Counted from the stretch's first letter, positions 1-7,723 are shown. The stretch is 17,107 nucleotides of DNA from Flammeovirgaceae bacterium UBA4659 (GCA_002405445.1 DHLV01000064.1:1-17107), one strand, 5' to 3'. Notes: generated from the sequence alone by a model not told the origin. Program-made: numbers and translations.

Positions 1-2
1 CG

Positions 3-761
3 ATCAAACGGGATAATCAACTACTCTTCTGGGGCGGAGTGTTTCACCTGGCTCTCTTTGCGCTGGCTGGCATGATGTACTTTTCTGACCATACGGTGGT
101 AACAGGCGTAAATGCGTGGATCAAGCCCATGAAATTCGGCTTATCGGTTTGGATCTACTTGTGGACATTTGGATGGTTGCTAAAATTCATACCCAGCCAA
201 CGAAAGAAAACGTTGATCAGTTGGGGGATTCTGTTTTGCATGCTCATCGAAAACGCGGCCATCTTTTACCAGGCAAGCCGGGGCCAAACCTCGCACTACA
301 ACATCAGTTCAACCGGCAACGCGGTCATATTTTCGATGATGGGTTCTTTCATTGCCGTCAATTCTGTGATCAACCTCTATGTTTTGGTACTGTTTTTCAC
401 AGAAAAAATTGATTTGGATGCAGGCAGTCTATTCGCCTGGAGGGCAGGTTTAGCATTTTTTGTATTGGGTGGCATCGCTGGCGGTTTAATGGTGTCCATG
501 ATGTCGCACACAGTGGGCGCATCCGATGGTGGACCAGGACTACCCTTTTTGAATTGGAGCACACGTGCAGGAGATCTGAGGGTGGCTCACTTCACAACAT
601 TACACGGTTTGCAGGCGATTCCACTGGTGAATACCATCGCGTTAAAAAGCGCATCATACTCATGGCGTATCACGCAGGCATTCACGTTGTTTTATCTCGT
701 TCTCACCATACTGCTTCACGTGCAGGCACTGGCAGGGCAGCCTTTGTTTTCGGAGTGGTAA
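3..761 (+). CDS. Multi-pass membrane protein of unknown function, 5' end outside window
   Basis: The reading frame is open to the left edge of the window: residues IKRDNQLLFWGG precede the first possible internal start, a GTG at 39. The true start is therefore probably upstream and this is a partial gene. About 250 residues are visible. They contain some six or seven hydrophobic stretches, so it should be an inner-membrane protein. Recognisable blocks are WIKPMKFGLSVWIYLWT, an early 'KPMKF' cap before a membrane helix, and IENAAIFYQASRGQTSHYN, where the RG-x-x-SH-x-N pattern lies between two helices. I have a general impression that such blocks recur in unnamed bacterial membrane proteins, but I cannot name the family or a function. 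The stop codon (759-761) is immediately followed by the stop of the convergent gene, with no spacer. Confident that it is a gene; function unknown. Confidence 0.8.
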   Translation: MKRDNQLLFWGGVFHLALFALAGMMYFSDHTVVTGVNAWIKPMKFGLSVWIYLWTFGWLLKFIPSQRKKTLISWGILFCMLIENAAIFYQASRGQTSHYNISSTGNAVIFSMMGSFIAVNSVINLYVLVLFFTEKIDLDAGSLFAWRAGLAFFVLGGIAGGLMVSMMSHTVGASDGGPGLPFLNWSTRAGDLRVAHFTTLHGLQAIPLVNTIALKSASYSWRITQAFTLFYLVLTILLHVQALAGQPLFSEW

Positions 762-1289
762 TCATTTTGCGACAGGCGGGAATTTTTTCAATACAGTTGC
801 CACGCCCTTCGAAAAATTCTCCTCTGTCAGTTCCGGATTTTTTTCCAAATACGAGGTCGCAACGGAACGCCAAATCATCCGGCCAGTCTCCTTGTCGATC
901 ATATCCACAATCAAGGTACCTTTTGTCAGCAGTACCTCCTGTGGCGGTGTGGCGGTCATAAAAACTGATTCTTCGCTTGTTCGGTGATAGATGAATGCCG
1001 TGTCTGTTTCGACTGCCTCATGCACGTCCAGCAGCAGCTGCGGGTTGTTGTCATCATACATCAGTCCTTTTTTGCTCATCTCTCGCTTCACAGCCGCTTC
1101 CATCAATGATTTGATTTTCTTATCATCCAAATAAGAAGGGCCCGTAAATGTGAACTCGCACCCCTGCAGCCAGCAGTATCTTTTATACTTCGAAAAGTCA
1201 ACGCGCGTGTCATACGAAGTGTGCACCCGCACCGAGCAGGCAAATAACATGCACATAAACGCTGCAAGAAAAAGAATTGCCCTTTTCAT
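762..1289 (-). CDS. DUF4136-type lipoprotein
   Basis: Start chosen at the ATG at 1289, giving 175 residues. The longer frame from 1349 would add 20 residues ahead of a perfectly placed signal peptide. The N-terminus MKRAILFLAAFMCMLFACS is a lipoprotein signal: positive start, hydrophobic core, lipobox L-F-A-C with Cys18 as the expected lipidated residue. The rest fits the DUF4136 pattern: a dyad like 'YDTRVDFSKYKRYCW' right after the signal, 'DDKKIKSLMEAAVKREMSKKGLMY' in the middle, and a beta-rich part ending in 'GTLIVDMIDKETGRMIWRS'. Known members are envelope-anchored proteins without an established biochemical role. The gene is divergent from the amidohydrolase and ends flush against the convergent membrane-protein gene. 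A -7-like TACATTTG lies 23 nt before the ATG. Family call fairly sure; function unknown. Confidence 0.85.
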   Translation of the reverse strand: MKRAILFLAAFMCMLFACSVRVHTSYDTRVDFSKYKRYCWLQGCEFTFTGPSYLDDKKIKSLMEAAVKREMSKKGLMYDDNNPQLLLDVHEAVETDTAFIYHRTSEESVFMTATPPQEVLLTKGTLIVDMIDKETGRMIWRSVATSYLEKNPELTEENFSKGVATVLKKFPPVAK

Positions 1290-1312
1290 AATCGTTGAAA
1301 TTATTATCAAAG

Positions 1313-1320
1313 CAAATGTA
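1313..1320 (-). promoter_or_regulatory. Candidate -7 element for the DUF4136 lipoprotein gene
   Basis: On the minus strand this reads TACATTTG, a full match to the Bacteroidota -7 consensus TAnnTTTG, 23 nt before the ATG at 1289. No convincing TTTG -33 element is seen at the usual 19-21 nt spacing, so the call rests on the -7 motif alone. Confidence 0.35.
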
Positions 1321-1342
1321 TGAACGATCCATCTTCGTTTAT

Positions 1343-1356
1343 ATGACATACGTCAT
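1343..1356. repeat. Inverted repeat ATGAC-N4-GTCAT between divergent genes
   Basis: Perfect 5-bp arms (1343-1347 and 1352-1356) with a 4-bp spacer, 54 nt upstream of the DUF4136 start and 60 nt upstream of the amidohydrolase start. Size and position suit a regulator half-site pair, but arms this short can arise by chance. Confidence 0.35.
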
Positions 1357-1416
1357 GTTACCCACTTTCTTATCCGGCAGATTCTTGCTACATTACACAT
1401 CCATCACCTTGTGATC

Positions 1417-2643
1417 ATGAAAATACTTGCCACCTGCTTTTTTGTAATGGCCACCGGCATATTGGCACGCAGCCAAAATGTTGCCATGAAAAGCTATGCC
1501 CTTGTTCATGTAAACGTTTTCAATGGCGTGGAGGAAAAGATCTACACCAATGCCATTGTGTTTGTGCGGAATGGTAAAATTGACAAGGTGGGCAAGGTTG
1601 GTGATGGCACCGATGGCTACGAAGTGATTGATTGCCAGGGATATTACCTGCTCCCCGGCCTGATAGACGCCCACACCCATCTGGACAATCTGGCAGCCGC
1701 AAAGCGGGCGTTGGAAACCGGAGTAACCACTGTGCGCACCGCGGGCGTTGCTGGCTACCAAGATGTGGCTCTGCGCGAATTAGCCCGGCAGCATCGCATT
1801 GCAGGCCCTGATGTGGTGCCTGCTGGCGTATATGTGACACCCAATTTGGAGGAAACTATCCTTGCAGATGTGCGCCTGGGCAGCTTGATCAACGGAGTGA
1901 AAACCGATGATGAGTTAAGGCTCCTGGTAAACACAAACATCGACCGTGGCGCCAGGGTCATTAAAACGAGAGGCACAGAACGTGCCGGGCGCCCCGATAC
2001 AGATCCACGCGAACAAGTGTACACCGAAGCACAGATACGCGTGATCGTGAATGAAGCGGGCAAGCGGAACGTGCCCGTGATGATTCATGCCCATGGTGAC
2101 GAAGGCGCCCGTGCAGCGGTACTGGCCGGTGCACGCAGCATTGAACATGGTACGTTTCTGAGCGATGAAACGCTGGTGTTGATGAAACAAAAAGGAACCT
2201 TTTTAGTGCCCACTTTTATCACACTGGAAGACCTGACTCAGCCGGGTGGCGACTACACCGGACCCGTGTTGGAACTGCGCGGCAGATTTATGATACCGCA
2301 GGCTGAGAAGGTTTTTAAGAGAGCTTTGTCGTTAGGTATCAAAATCGCAACCGGTGCCGATAACAGCTATCAAACCATGAGTACCAGCCGCATCTCGCTG
2401 GAGTGCGCGCACTTTGCCCGCATGGGTATGACGCATTTCCAAGCCATCCAATCTGCCACCGTAGTGGCAGCCGAGCTGCTCGAAGTAGACCAAGAGACCG
2501 GCAAAATTATGCCCGGCTATGATGCCGACCTGCTGCTGGTGCCGGGAAATCCTTTAGACGAGATTCGTTTTTTGCAAGACGCATTGCTGGTGATGAGCAA
2601 CGGTCAAATAGCTGTCAAGAGAATCCCTTTCGGGAAGCCTTAG
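1417..2643 (+). CDS. Exported amidohydrolase (imidazolonepropionase / Xaa-Pro dipeptidase-like)
   Basis: Start taken at ATG 1417 (408 residues); a GTG two codons earlier is possible. MKILATCFFVMATGILARSQ is a signal peptide, so the enzyme should act in the periplasm or be exported further. The mature part is a metal-dependent amidohydrolase with a TIM barrel plus a small beta domain at both ends. Metal ligands seen in order: H-x-H in LPGLIDAHTHLD (about residues 81-90), a candidate carboxylated Lys in ARVIKTRGTER, His in VPVMIHAHGDE, His in ARSIEHGTFLS, and Asp in ATGADNSY. The C-terminal GYDADLLLVPGNPLD block is the usual 'G..ADLvv' strand. This pattern is typical of the secreted prolidase / imidazolonepropionase-like branch that hydrolyses dipeptides or cyclic amides. 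The exact substrate cannot be told from sequence. It stands alone on the plus strand with a 70-nt gap to the next (convergent) gene. Confidence 0.85.
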   Translation: MKILATCFFVMATGILARSQNVAMKSYALVHVNVFNGVEEKIYTNAIVFVRNGKIDKVGKVGDGTDGYEVIDCQGYYLLPGLIDAHTHLDNLAAAKRALETGVTTVRTAGVAGYQDVALRELARQHRIAGPDVVPAGVYVTPNLEETILADVRLGSLINGVKTDDELRLLVNTNIDRGARVIKTRGTERAGRPDTDPREQVYTEAQIRVIVNEAGKRNVPVMIHAHGDEGARAAVLAGARSIEHGTFLSDETLVLMKQKGTFLVPTFITLEDLTQPGGDYTGPVLELRGRFMIPQAEKVFKRALSLGIKIATGADNSYQTMSTSRISLECAHFARMGMTHFQAIQSATVVAAELLEVDQETGKIMPGYDADLLLVPGNPLDEIRFLQDALLVMSNGQIAVKRIPFGKP

Positions 2644-2713
2644 TTTTTTCTGAAGCATTTAGAAGCCGTCTCAAAAATACGTCATTATGTTAGTTTGCGC
2701 ATTGCCCGTGTGT

Positions 2714-3100
2714 TCAGATCTTGCGAGACATATTTGCAGACAGAATCACATCCTCAAAACTGAGGCTGTTGATCTTTAACCCATACAACAAAAAGCGAAC
2801 TTCTTTGCTGGTGATACTGTCATCTGAAATGGCCAACTTATACAAATGTACAAATGCAGCGAGGCGCTCATCGTCACTGCAATCCGAAAGCAGGTTGATG
2901 CCGGTGGAATAAATCTCCTGCTCTTTCATTGTTTCAACTTTGGCCTCAAATTCAGCACAAAGTTCTTCTCCGATATTTTCTTCAGCGCGGATGGCGGCAA
3001 TCGCTGCCCGCTCACGTTCATCGATGTGACCATCTACTGTCACCAAAAGATGCACCAAGTGCAAAAGTCCTAATTGAAAATTGATGTTGTCATGTGCCAT
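2714..3100 (-). CDS. Small TerB-like acidic protein
   Basis: Start chosen at ATG 3100 (128 residues). A TTG at 3148 would add 16 residues lying over the end of the upstream gene and is less likely. The protein is all-helical and acidic, without signal peptide or membrane segment, so it should be cytosolic. Two internally similar halves each carry an acidic loop followed by a helix: VDGHIDERERAAIAAI near residue 22 and ISDDSITSKEVRFLLYGL near residue 91. This is the layout of TerB-like (tellurite-resistance TerB / DjlA N-terminal) helical domains, where the acidic loops may bind metal. Family resemblance is judged by pattern only. It begins 19 nt after the stop of the alanine-dehydrogenase-like gene, so it is probably the last gene of the porX cluster. 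No tellurite-resistance neighbours are present, so a role in tellurite resistance should not be assumed. Confidence 0.7.
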   Translation of the reverse strand: MAHDNINFQLGLLHLVHLLVTVDGHIDERERAAIAAIRAEENIGEELCAEFEAKVETMKEQEIYSTGINLLSDCSDDERLAAFVHLYKLAISDDSITSKEVRFLLYGLKINSLSFEDVILSANMSRKI

Positions 3101-3119
3101 ACTATAGATAAAGTTTAGA

Positions 3120-4349
3120 TTAAGCTCTTGCTGCCAATAATAACTCAATGTCTTTATGCTTCAACTCAAATTTTCGTGCCACGGCCTCGTTGGTAAGATG
3201 CCCCTTATACGTGTAAACGCCTTTCATAAACCAGCGGTGGGCAAAAATCATCTCCTCCACCCCTCCCTCTTCTGCCGCGCGTAAAATGGTTGGAGTAAAG
3301 ATATTGCTGAGCGCTGTAGTTGCTGTGTTGGCTACCCGTGAAGCAACGTTTGGCACACAATAGTGGATGACGTCATATTTTCTGAATACCGGGTTCGCAT
3401 GCGAAGTGATTTCAGAGGTGGCGATGCAGCCCCCTTGGTCAATGCTCAGGTCAATGATCAATGAGTCGGGTTTCATTTGGCTCACCATTTCTTCGGACAC
3501 CACGTGGCGTACACGACCTTTTTCTGCCCGCAAGGCACCAATCACTACATCAGCGCTTTTGAGCGACTCGCTGAGCGTCACTGTATCGATTGTAGAGGTG
3601 TAAAATTGATGACCGAGCGTATGTTTGATGCGCCTCAGTTTATAGAGGTGATTGTCAAAAACCTGGATCTCTGCCCCCAGGCTGAGCGCAGCTCTTGCGC
3701 TATATTCTGCCACCGTACCCGCTCCGATAATAACCACTTTGGTGGGCGGTACTCCTGTAATTCCACCCAAAATAATGCCTCGGCCACCTTTTACCGTGCT
3801 GAGGTATTCTGCGGCTATCAACATCACCGTGCTGCCTGCAATTTCACTCATGGCACGCACAATCGGAATACCTCCTACTTTGTCTTCAATAAACTCGTAT
3901 GCCAAAGCCGTTACTCGTTTCTTGAGCAATGCCTGCACACGGTCTTCTTTCAAATAGCCGGTTTGCAATGCCGAGATCAACATTTGCCCGGGTTTGAGAT
4001 ATTCCATCTCCTCCACGGTAGGCGGCTCAATTTTCAAAATGATGTCTGCCTTGTACACCTCTTGTGGCGAGTATGCAATCTTGGCGCCCGCCTCGCTGTA
4101 TTGTTTGTCGGTAAACTTTGAGCCGATACCTGCTTTTGTTTCTACCCACACTTCGTGTCCATTGCTCGCCAGTAGTGCCACGGCATAGGGGGGCAGGCTG
4201 ATGCGGTTTTCCTGCAGGGCGGTTTCTTTTGGCAATCCAATAAAAAAAGACTTTTTGCCTGCCTTCACTTTCATCAATTGCTCCTGTGGCGCAAAGCTTG
4301 TTTTCGCCAGTGCCTCAAAACCGGTGCGTTTCTTTTCAGTGCTTGCCAT
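3120..4349 (-). CDS. ald: Alanine dehydrogenase / transhydrogenase-alpha-like NAD-dependent oxidoreductase
   Basis: 409 residues, cytosolic, of the alanine dehydrogenase / PntA fold. Visible features: an N-terminal extension of about 33 residues, the substrate-domain strand IGLPKETALQENRISLPP with Arg49 (equivalent of Arg15 in Mycobacterium Ald), the NAD-binding motif VVIIGAGTVAEYSARAA (206-221), and LIIDLSIDQGGCIA with Asp304 (equivalent of Asp270). An Ald would reductively aminate pyruvate to L-alanine or run in reverse. Aligning by hand from memory, the substrate Lys75 position is Glu108 (ILKIEPP) and the catalytic His96 position is Gln129 (LISALQTG). The alanine substrate is therefore not certain, and the gene symbol is a label of convenience. 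The start ATG lies inside the 3' end of tsaE (14-nt overlap), so translation is probably coupled. The last gene of the cluster follows after 19 nt. Confidence 0.8.
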   Translation of the reverse strand: MASTEKKRTGFEALAKTSFAPQEQLMKVKAGKKSFFIGLPKETALQENRISLPPYAVALLASNGHEVWVETKAGIGSKFTDKQYSEAGAKIAYSPQEVYKADIILKIEPPTVEEMEYLKPGQMLISALQTGYLKEDRVQALLKKRVTALAYEFIEDKVGGIPIVRAMSEIAGSTVMLIAAEYLSTVKGGRGIILGGITGVPPTKVVIIGAGTVAEYSARAALSLGAEIQVFDNHLYKLRRIKHTLGHQFYTSTIDTVTLSESLKSADVVIGALRAEKGRVRHVVSEEMVSQMKPDSLIIDLSIDQGGCIATSEITSHANPVFRKYDVIHYCVPNVASRVANTATTALSNIFTPTILRAAEEGGVEEMIFAHRWFMKGVYTYKGHLTNEAVARKFELKHKDIELLLAARA

Positions 4350-4776
4350 AACGTATCGCTCGCGTACCAGCGTCTATCAGTCTCAGCTCTATCTCAAAAA
4401 AAGTTGGCGGCAACAAGTTGGGTATCCTCTCAGGCCATTCGACAAAACATAAACTGCCTGAGTCAAAGTATTCTTCCACACCCATGTCGAGCGCCTCTGA
4501 TTCCTGCATCAGGCGATAAAAATCAAAATGGAAAATACGATTCCCTCGCAACGTGCGGTACTCGTTGACAATTGAAAAACTGGGGCTGGCCATGTTTTCT
4601 GTTACGCCCAGTTTCCTGCCGATTTCATTTACCAAAGTGGTTTTTCCGCTGCCCATGTCACCGCGCAGCACTACGCAAGTGGCATTGCCCATGGCAGCAA
4701 TGAGTTCTTCTGCCAGCGCACCAAGCTGCGGAAGCTTAAAAGGTTCGGTTTGGTGGAGTGTGGCCAGGTCAGGCAT
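4336..4776 (-). CDS. tsaE: tRNA threonylcarbamoyladenosine biosynthesis ATPase TsaE
   Basis: 146 residues, the normal length for TsaE, the small ATPase that works with TsaD and TsaB to make t6A37 in tRNAs reading ANN codons. Visible motifs: Walker A GDMGSGKTT (39-47), the switch-like ASPSFSIVNEY (63-73), HFDFYRL (83-89), the acidic DMGVEEYF (97-104) and CFVEWPERIP (110-119). All key blocks are present, so it should be active in the cytosol. It starts within the last codons of porX (8-nt overlap) and ends within the first codons of the dehydrogenase-like gene (14-nt overlap). It is therefore embedded in one transcription unit, although TATCTTCG four nt before its ATG is one base from a -7 motif and could be an internal promoter. 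Confidence 0.93.
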   Translation of the reverse strand: MPDLATLHQTEPFKLPQLGALAEELIAAMGNATCVVLRGDMGSGKTTLVNEIGRKLGVTENMASPSFSIVNEYRTLRGNRIFHFDFYRLMQESEALDMGVEEYFDSGSLCFVEWPERIPNLLPPTFFEIELRLIDAGTRAIRYGKH

Positions 4777-6328
4777 ATTTCGAAGATAGTAAAATTATCG
4801 GAACAATCATCTCTTCCAGGCTAACACCACCGTGCTGAAAGGTGTCTTTATAGAAATTCACGTAGTAGTTGTAGTTATTGGGATAGGCAAAAAACTGATC
4901 CTCGAGGGCGAAAACATAGGACGTGGAAACATTGTTCTTTGGAAGGAAGAAGCGTTCGGGCTTGCCGGTTTCTAAAACTTTGTCACCTTCAAAATGAAGG
5001 TTCTTCCCTTGTTTGTACCGAAGGTTGGTGTTCACGGTTTTGTCGCCTATGATTTTAAACGGGCGCTTCACGCGGATGGTGCCGTGGTCGGTGGTGATGA
5101 CCATCTTCACTTTTTTCTCAGAAATCTTGCGCAGTATGTCGAACAAGGGCGAATGGGCAAACCATGATTTGGTGATAGAGCGGTAGGCTGACTCATCGGG
5201 GGCCAGTTCGCGGATCATGGCCATATCGGTGCGGGCATGCGAAAGCATATCAACAAAGTTATAGACGATCACGTTCAAGGCGTTACCAAACAGGTTATTG
5301 ACGGAATCTGCCAGGACACGCCCTTCTTCCAATTTCTTTATTTTGTTGTAAGAGAATTTTACGTTCAGATTGTTGCGTTTGAGCTGGCGCGCCAAAAATT
5401 CATCTTCGTAATTGTTTTTAGATTCATCCTCATCTTCACCGATCCACAGGTCGGGGTGAATTTTTGCCATTTCTGAGGGCAGCATTCCGGCAAAAATTGC
5501 ATTTCGTGCGTAGGCGGTGGTGGTAGGTAATATCGAGTAATAGGTCTCTTCTTTTTCAATCGTAAAAAACTCGGCAATCATGGGCTCAATCACCTTCCAT
5601 TGATCATACCGTAGGTTGTCGATGAGGATCAGGAACACGCTGTTGCCAGGTGTGAGCAGGCTGAAAACCTTCTTTTTCATCAACTGGTGCGAAAGCATGG
5701 GTTTTTCGAGATTCGGGTTATTGAGCCACCCCTCATAGTTGCGTTTAACGAAACGGCAAAAATTTAAATTTGCCTCCACTTTTTGAGAGTCAAGCACTTC
5801 CGCCATATCCCGGTTATCGGCTTCGTCCATCTGCAAATCCCAAAACACCAATTTTTTGTAAAGGTCAGCCCACTGCTCGTGATTCATCTCTTCAGAGAAA
5901 GCCGTGCTGATCTTGCGAAATTCCTGCTGGTAGCTTGAATTTGTTTTTTCCATCACCAACCGCTTGTTGTCAAGTATCTTCTTGATGGACAGCAAAATCT
6001 GGCTTGGGTTGATCGGCTTAATGAGGTAATCATCGATCTTACCGCCAATGGCATCCTCCATGATGCGCTCCTCTTCATTTTTGGTGATCATCACGATGGG
6101 GAGGTTCGGCTTGTGGGTTTTGATTTGTGTCAGTGCCTCCAACCCTGACATGCCGGGCATGTGCTCATCGAGAAACACCAGATCAAAAGGGCGGTTCTCG
6201 GCCATTTCAACAGCATCCGATCCGTTATTTACAGGTGTGATATCGTAACCTCGTTGTTGTAAAAAAAGGATGTGTGGCTTCAACAAATCAATCTCATCAT
6301 CGGCCCACAATATATTGTATCGCTGCAT
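4769..6328 (-). CDS. porX: PorX: response regulator with PglZ (alkaline-phosphatase-like) output domain
   Basis: Start chosen at ATG 6328 (519 residues, MQRYNILWADDE). A longer open frame to 6430 only adds translated promoter DNA. Residues 1-120 are a CheY-like receiver: acidic pair D10/D11, phospho-acceptor D54, T82, K104. A helical linker follows (about 125-220). Residues about 225-519 are a PglZ / alkaline-phosphatase-superfamily domain with a complete-looking metal site: D237 and D242 region, nucleophile-type T271 in LPTTTAY, D360 and H364 in VDMLSH, D414-H415 in TTDHG, H499 in FQHGG. Published work on PorX shows it is phosphorylated by the PorY kinase, controls the type IX secretion system, and has a zinc-dependent phosphodiesterase domain. 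No porY, sigP or por structural gene is in the window. It is the first gene of the cluster with tsaE. Confidence 0.95.
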   Translation of the reverse strand: MQRYNILWADDEIDLLKPHILFLQQRGYDITPVNNGSDAVEMAENRPFDLVFLDEHMPGMSGLEALTQIKTHKPNLPIVMITKNEEERIMEDAIGGKIDDYLIKPINPSQILLSIKKILDNKRLVMEKTNSSYQQEFRKISTAFSEEMNHEQWADLYKKLVFWDLQMDEADNRDMAEVLDSQKVEANLNFCRFVKRNYEGWLNNPNLEKPMLSHQLMKKKVFSLLTPGNSVFLILIDNLRYDQWKVIEPMIAEFFTIEKEETYYSILPTTTAYARNAIFAGMLPSEMAKIHPDLWIGEDEDESKNNYEDEFLARQLKRNNLNVKFSYNKIKKLEEGRVLADSVNNLFGNALNVIVYNFVDMLSHARTDMAMIRELAPDESAYRSITKSWFAHSPLFDILRKISEKKVKMVITTDHGTIRVKRPFKIIGDKTVNTNLRYKQGKNLHFEGDKVLETGKPERFFLPKNNVSTSYVFALEDQFFAYPNNYNYYVNFYKDTFQHGGVSLEEMIVPIILLSSKYA

Positions 6329-6345
6329 GTTCAAATTTGTATGCT

Positions 6346-6377
6346 TAAAGGTAGTGAAGAATACTGAAACGGATAAA
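6346..6377 (-). promoter_or_regulatory. Candidate porX promoter
   Basis: On the minus strand TACCTTTA (6353-6346) differs from the Bacteroidota -7 consensus TAnnTTTG at the last base. It is preceded after 20 nt by TTTA (6377-6374), one base from the -33 TTTG. The leader to the ATG at 6328 would be short. The -33 position falls inside the first copy of the 19-bp tandem repeat. Confidence 0.35.
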
Positions 6378-6409
6378 AATTGCAGCACAAGATAAAAATT
6401 GCAGCACAA
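6372..6409. repeat. Perfect 19-bp tandem duplication upstream of porX
   Basis: The unit gataaaaattgcagcacaa occurs twice without a spacer or mismatch (6372-6390 and 6391-6409) between the divergent porX and HD phosphohydrolase genes. It overlaps the candidate porX -33 box and extends upstream of it, where an activator would bind. It is 44 nt from the porX start codon and about 80 nt from the start of the HD gene. Confidence 0.95.
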
Positions 6410-6439
6410 AAAGATGTTGGCCTTTGTCATTGTTTAGGG

Positions 6440-6471
6440 ATTGCGAATGCTATTTCGAATATTCAACTTTG
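6440..6471 (+). promoter_or_regulatory. Candidate promoter for the HD phosphohydrolase / lpxD genes
   Basis: ATTG (6440-6443) and CAACTTTG (6464-6471) are separated by 20 nt; the second differs from TAnnTTTG by its first base and the spacing is normal. The GTG start at 6491 follows 19 nt later. Confidence 0.35.
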
Positions 6472-6490
6472 AACCCTGAACCCACGTGCT

Positions 6491-7723
6491 GTGAACAAAA
6501 AGAAGATCATCAATGATCCCGTTTACGGATTTATTGCTATTCAAAGCGAATTGATTTTTGAAATCATCCAGCAGCCCTGCTTTCAGCGTCTGCGTTACAT
6601 CAAACAACTGGGCTTGGCAGGGCTGGTGTACCCGGGCGCGCAGCACACGCGCTTTCACCATGCCATCGGGGCCATGCACCTGATGGGCCGCGCTTTGGAG
6701 AGCCTCCGCAACAAAGGCGTTCAGATAAGCGACAAGGAATTTGAGGCAGCCCAAATCGCAATTCTGTTGCATGACATCGGCCACGGGCCGCTGTCGCACA
6801 CGCTGGAGGAAACGCTGTTGACGGATGTGGGGCATGAGAGCCTTTCGTACCTTTTTATGAAAGAAATCAACCGCACCATGCGGGGCGAACTGGACTTGTC
6901 ATTACAGATATTCCGCAACGGCTACAAAAGGAAATTCTTCCATCAACTGGTGAGCAGCCAGCTAGACATTGATCGGCTGGACTATCTCAAGCGCGACAGT
7001 TTCTTCACCGGTGTAATGGAGGGCACAGTAGGCGTAGACCGTATCATCGCTTTACTCAATGTGCATGAAGACAGACTGGTAGTAGAAGAAAAAGGCATCT
7101 TCAGTATTGAAAGTTTTCTACATGCCCGCAGGTTAATGTATTGGCAGGTGTACCTGCACAAAACATCTGTAAGTGCAGAGCGTATGATGGTGAATATCAT
7201 CAAACGGGCCCAATATATTTGTCAAGCCGGAGAGCCGCTCCAGTGCAGCGAAGCCCTGCATGTATTACTCAAGAAAAACCATGCACTGGCAGATTTCTCC
7301 GGCACCAAAAACTCACTTTTGGAAGTGTTCGGGCAACTGGATGACAATGATATATGGGGAGCCATCAAACTCTGGCGCGACCATCGTGATGAAATACTCT
7401 CTGGGTTGTGCAACCGACTTTTGATGCGCGAGTTGTTTCAAATACACCTCACCGCAGAGCCGATTCGAAAAAAGGAAATCGAAAAAATACGACTGCAAAT
7501 ACACCAGTCGTTTGGCATTCTGAGGAAAGATGCGAGCTACCTGTTCTCCTTTGGCACTGTGAGCAACGAGGCATACGTAACAGGTGGCCAGGCCATCCAC
7601 ATCCTTACCAGGCAGGGGCAAGTCGTAGACATTGCCCAGGCGTCTGACCTGCCAACCATCAAAGCCATCAGCAAAATTGTTGAGAAAAATTACTTATGCT
7701 GGCCTAAAAATATATATTTGTAA
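6491..7723 (+). CDS. HD-domain phosphohydrolase (dNTPase-like, COG1078 type)
   Basis: GTG start at 6491, 410 residues. The N-terminus MNKKKIINDPVYGFIAI matches the usual opening of this family, and no ATG fits upstream. The H...HD...D metal site is complete: H57 in HTRFHHAIG, H94-D95 in ILLHDIGHGPLSH, D161 in LDIDRLDYLKRDS. The same region carries the accessory H98 and H103. The spacing and motifs resemble SAMHD1 and the bacterial dNTP triphosphohydrolases such as Enterococcus EF1143, so a soluble enzyme that hydrolyses dNTPs or a related nucleotide is the likeliest role; this is a family inference. The C-terminal half is helical. The stop codon TAA is directly followed by the lpxD ATG (no spacer), indicating co-transcription and probably translational coupling with lipid A synthesis. 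Confidence 0.88.
   Translation: MNKKKIINDPVYGFIAIQSELIFEIIQQPCFQRLRYIKQLGLAGLVYPGAQHTRFHHAIGAMHLMGRALESLRNKGVQISDKEFEAAQIAILLHDIGHGPLSHTLEETLLTDVGHESLSYLFMKEINRTMRGELDLSLQIFRNGYKRKFFHQLVSSQLDIDRLDYLKRDSFFTGVMEGTVGVDRIIALLNVHEDRLVVEEKGIFSIESFLHARRLMYWQVYLHKTSVSAERMMVNIIKRAQYICQAGEPLQCSEALHVLLKKNHALADFSGTKNSLLEVFGQLDDNDIWGAIKLWRDHRDEILSGLCNRLLMRELFQIHLTAEPIRKKEIEKIRLQIHQSFGILRKDASYLFSFGTVSNEAYVTGGQAIHILTRQGQVVDIAQASDLPTIKAISKIVEKNYLCWPKNIYL

Noticed and set aside
2615..2650. Terminator after the amidohydrolase
   Set aside because: Only a 4-bp stem (TCCC/GGGA) inside the coding end, separated from the T-run by several bases; too weak to call.
2655..2680. AGAAGCCGTCTCAAAAAT, reminiscent of an insertion-sequence end or a terminator arm
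   Set aside because: The matching inverted arm is absent nearby, no transposase remnant is seen, and the resemblance is from memory only.
2714..3100. Tellurite-resistance gene cluster
   Set aside because: Only a single TerB-like helical protein is present, without other ter genes; such domains occur in many unrelated proteins.
3477..4121. 214-codon plus-strand frame opposite the dehydrogenase-like gene
   Set aside because: It is a shadow of a well-supported gene; its Cys/His-rich product has no recognisable domain.
6328..6430. Longer N-terminus for PorX (34 extra residues)
   Set aside because: It translates the promoter and the tandem repeat, and the receiver domain starts normally at the ATG at 6328.
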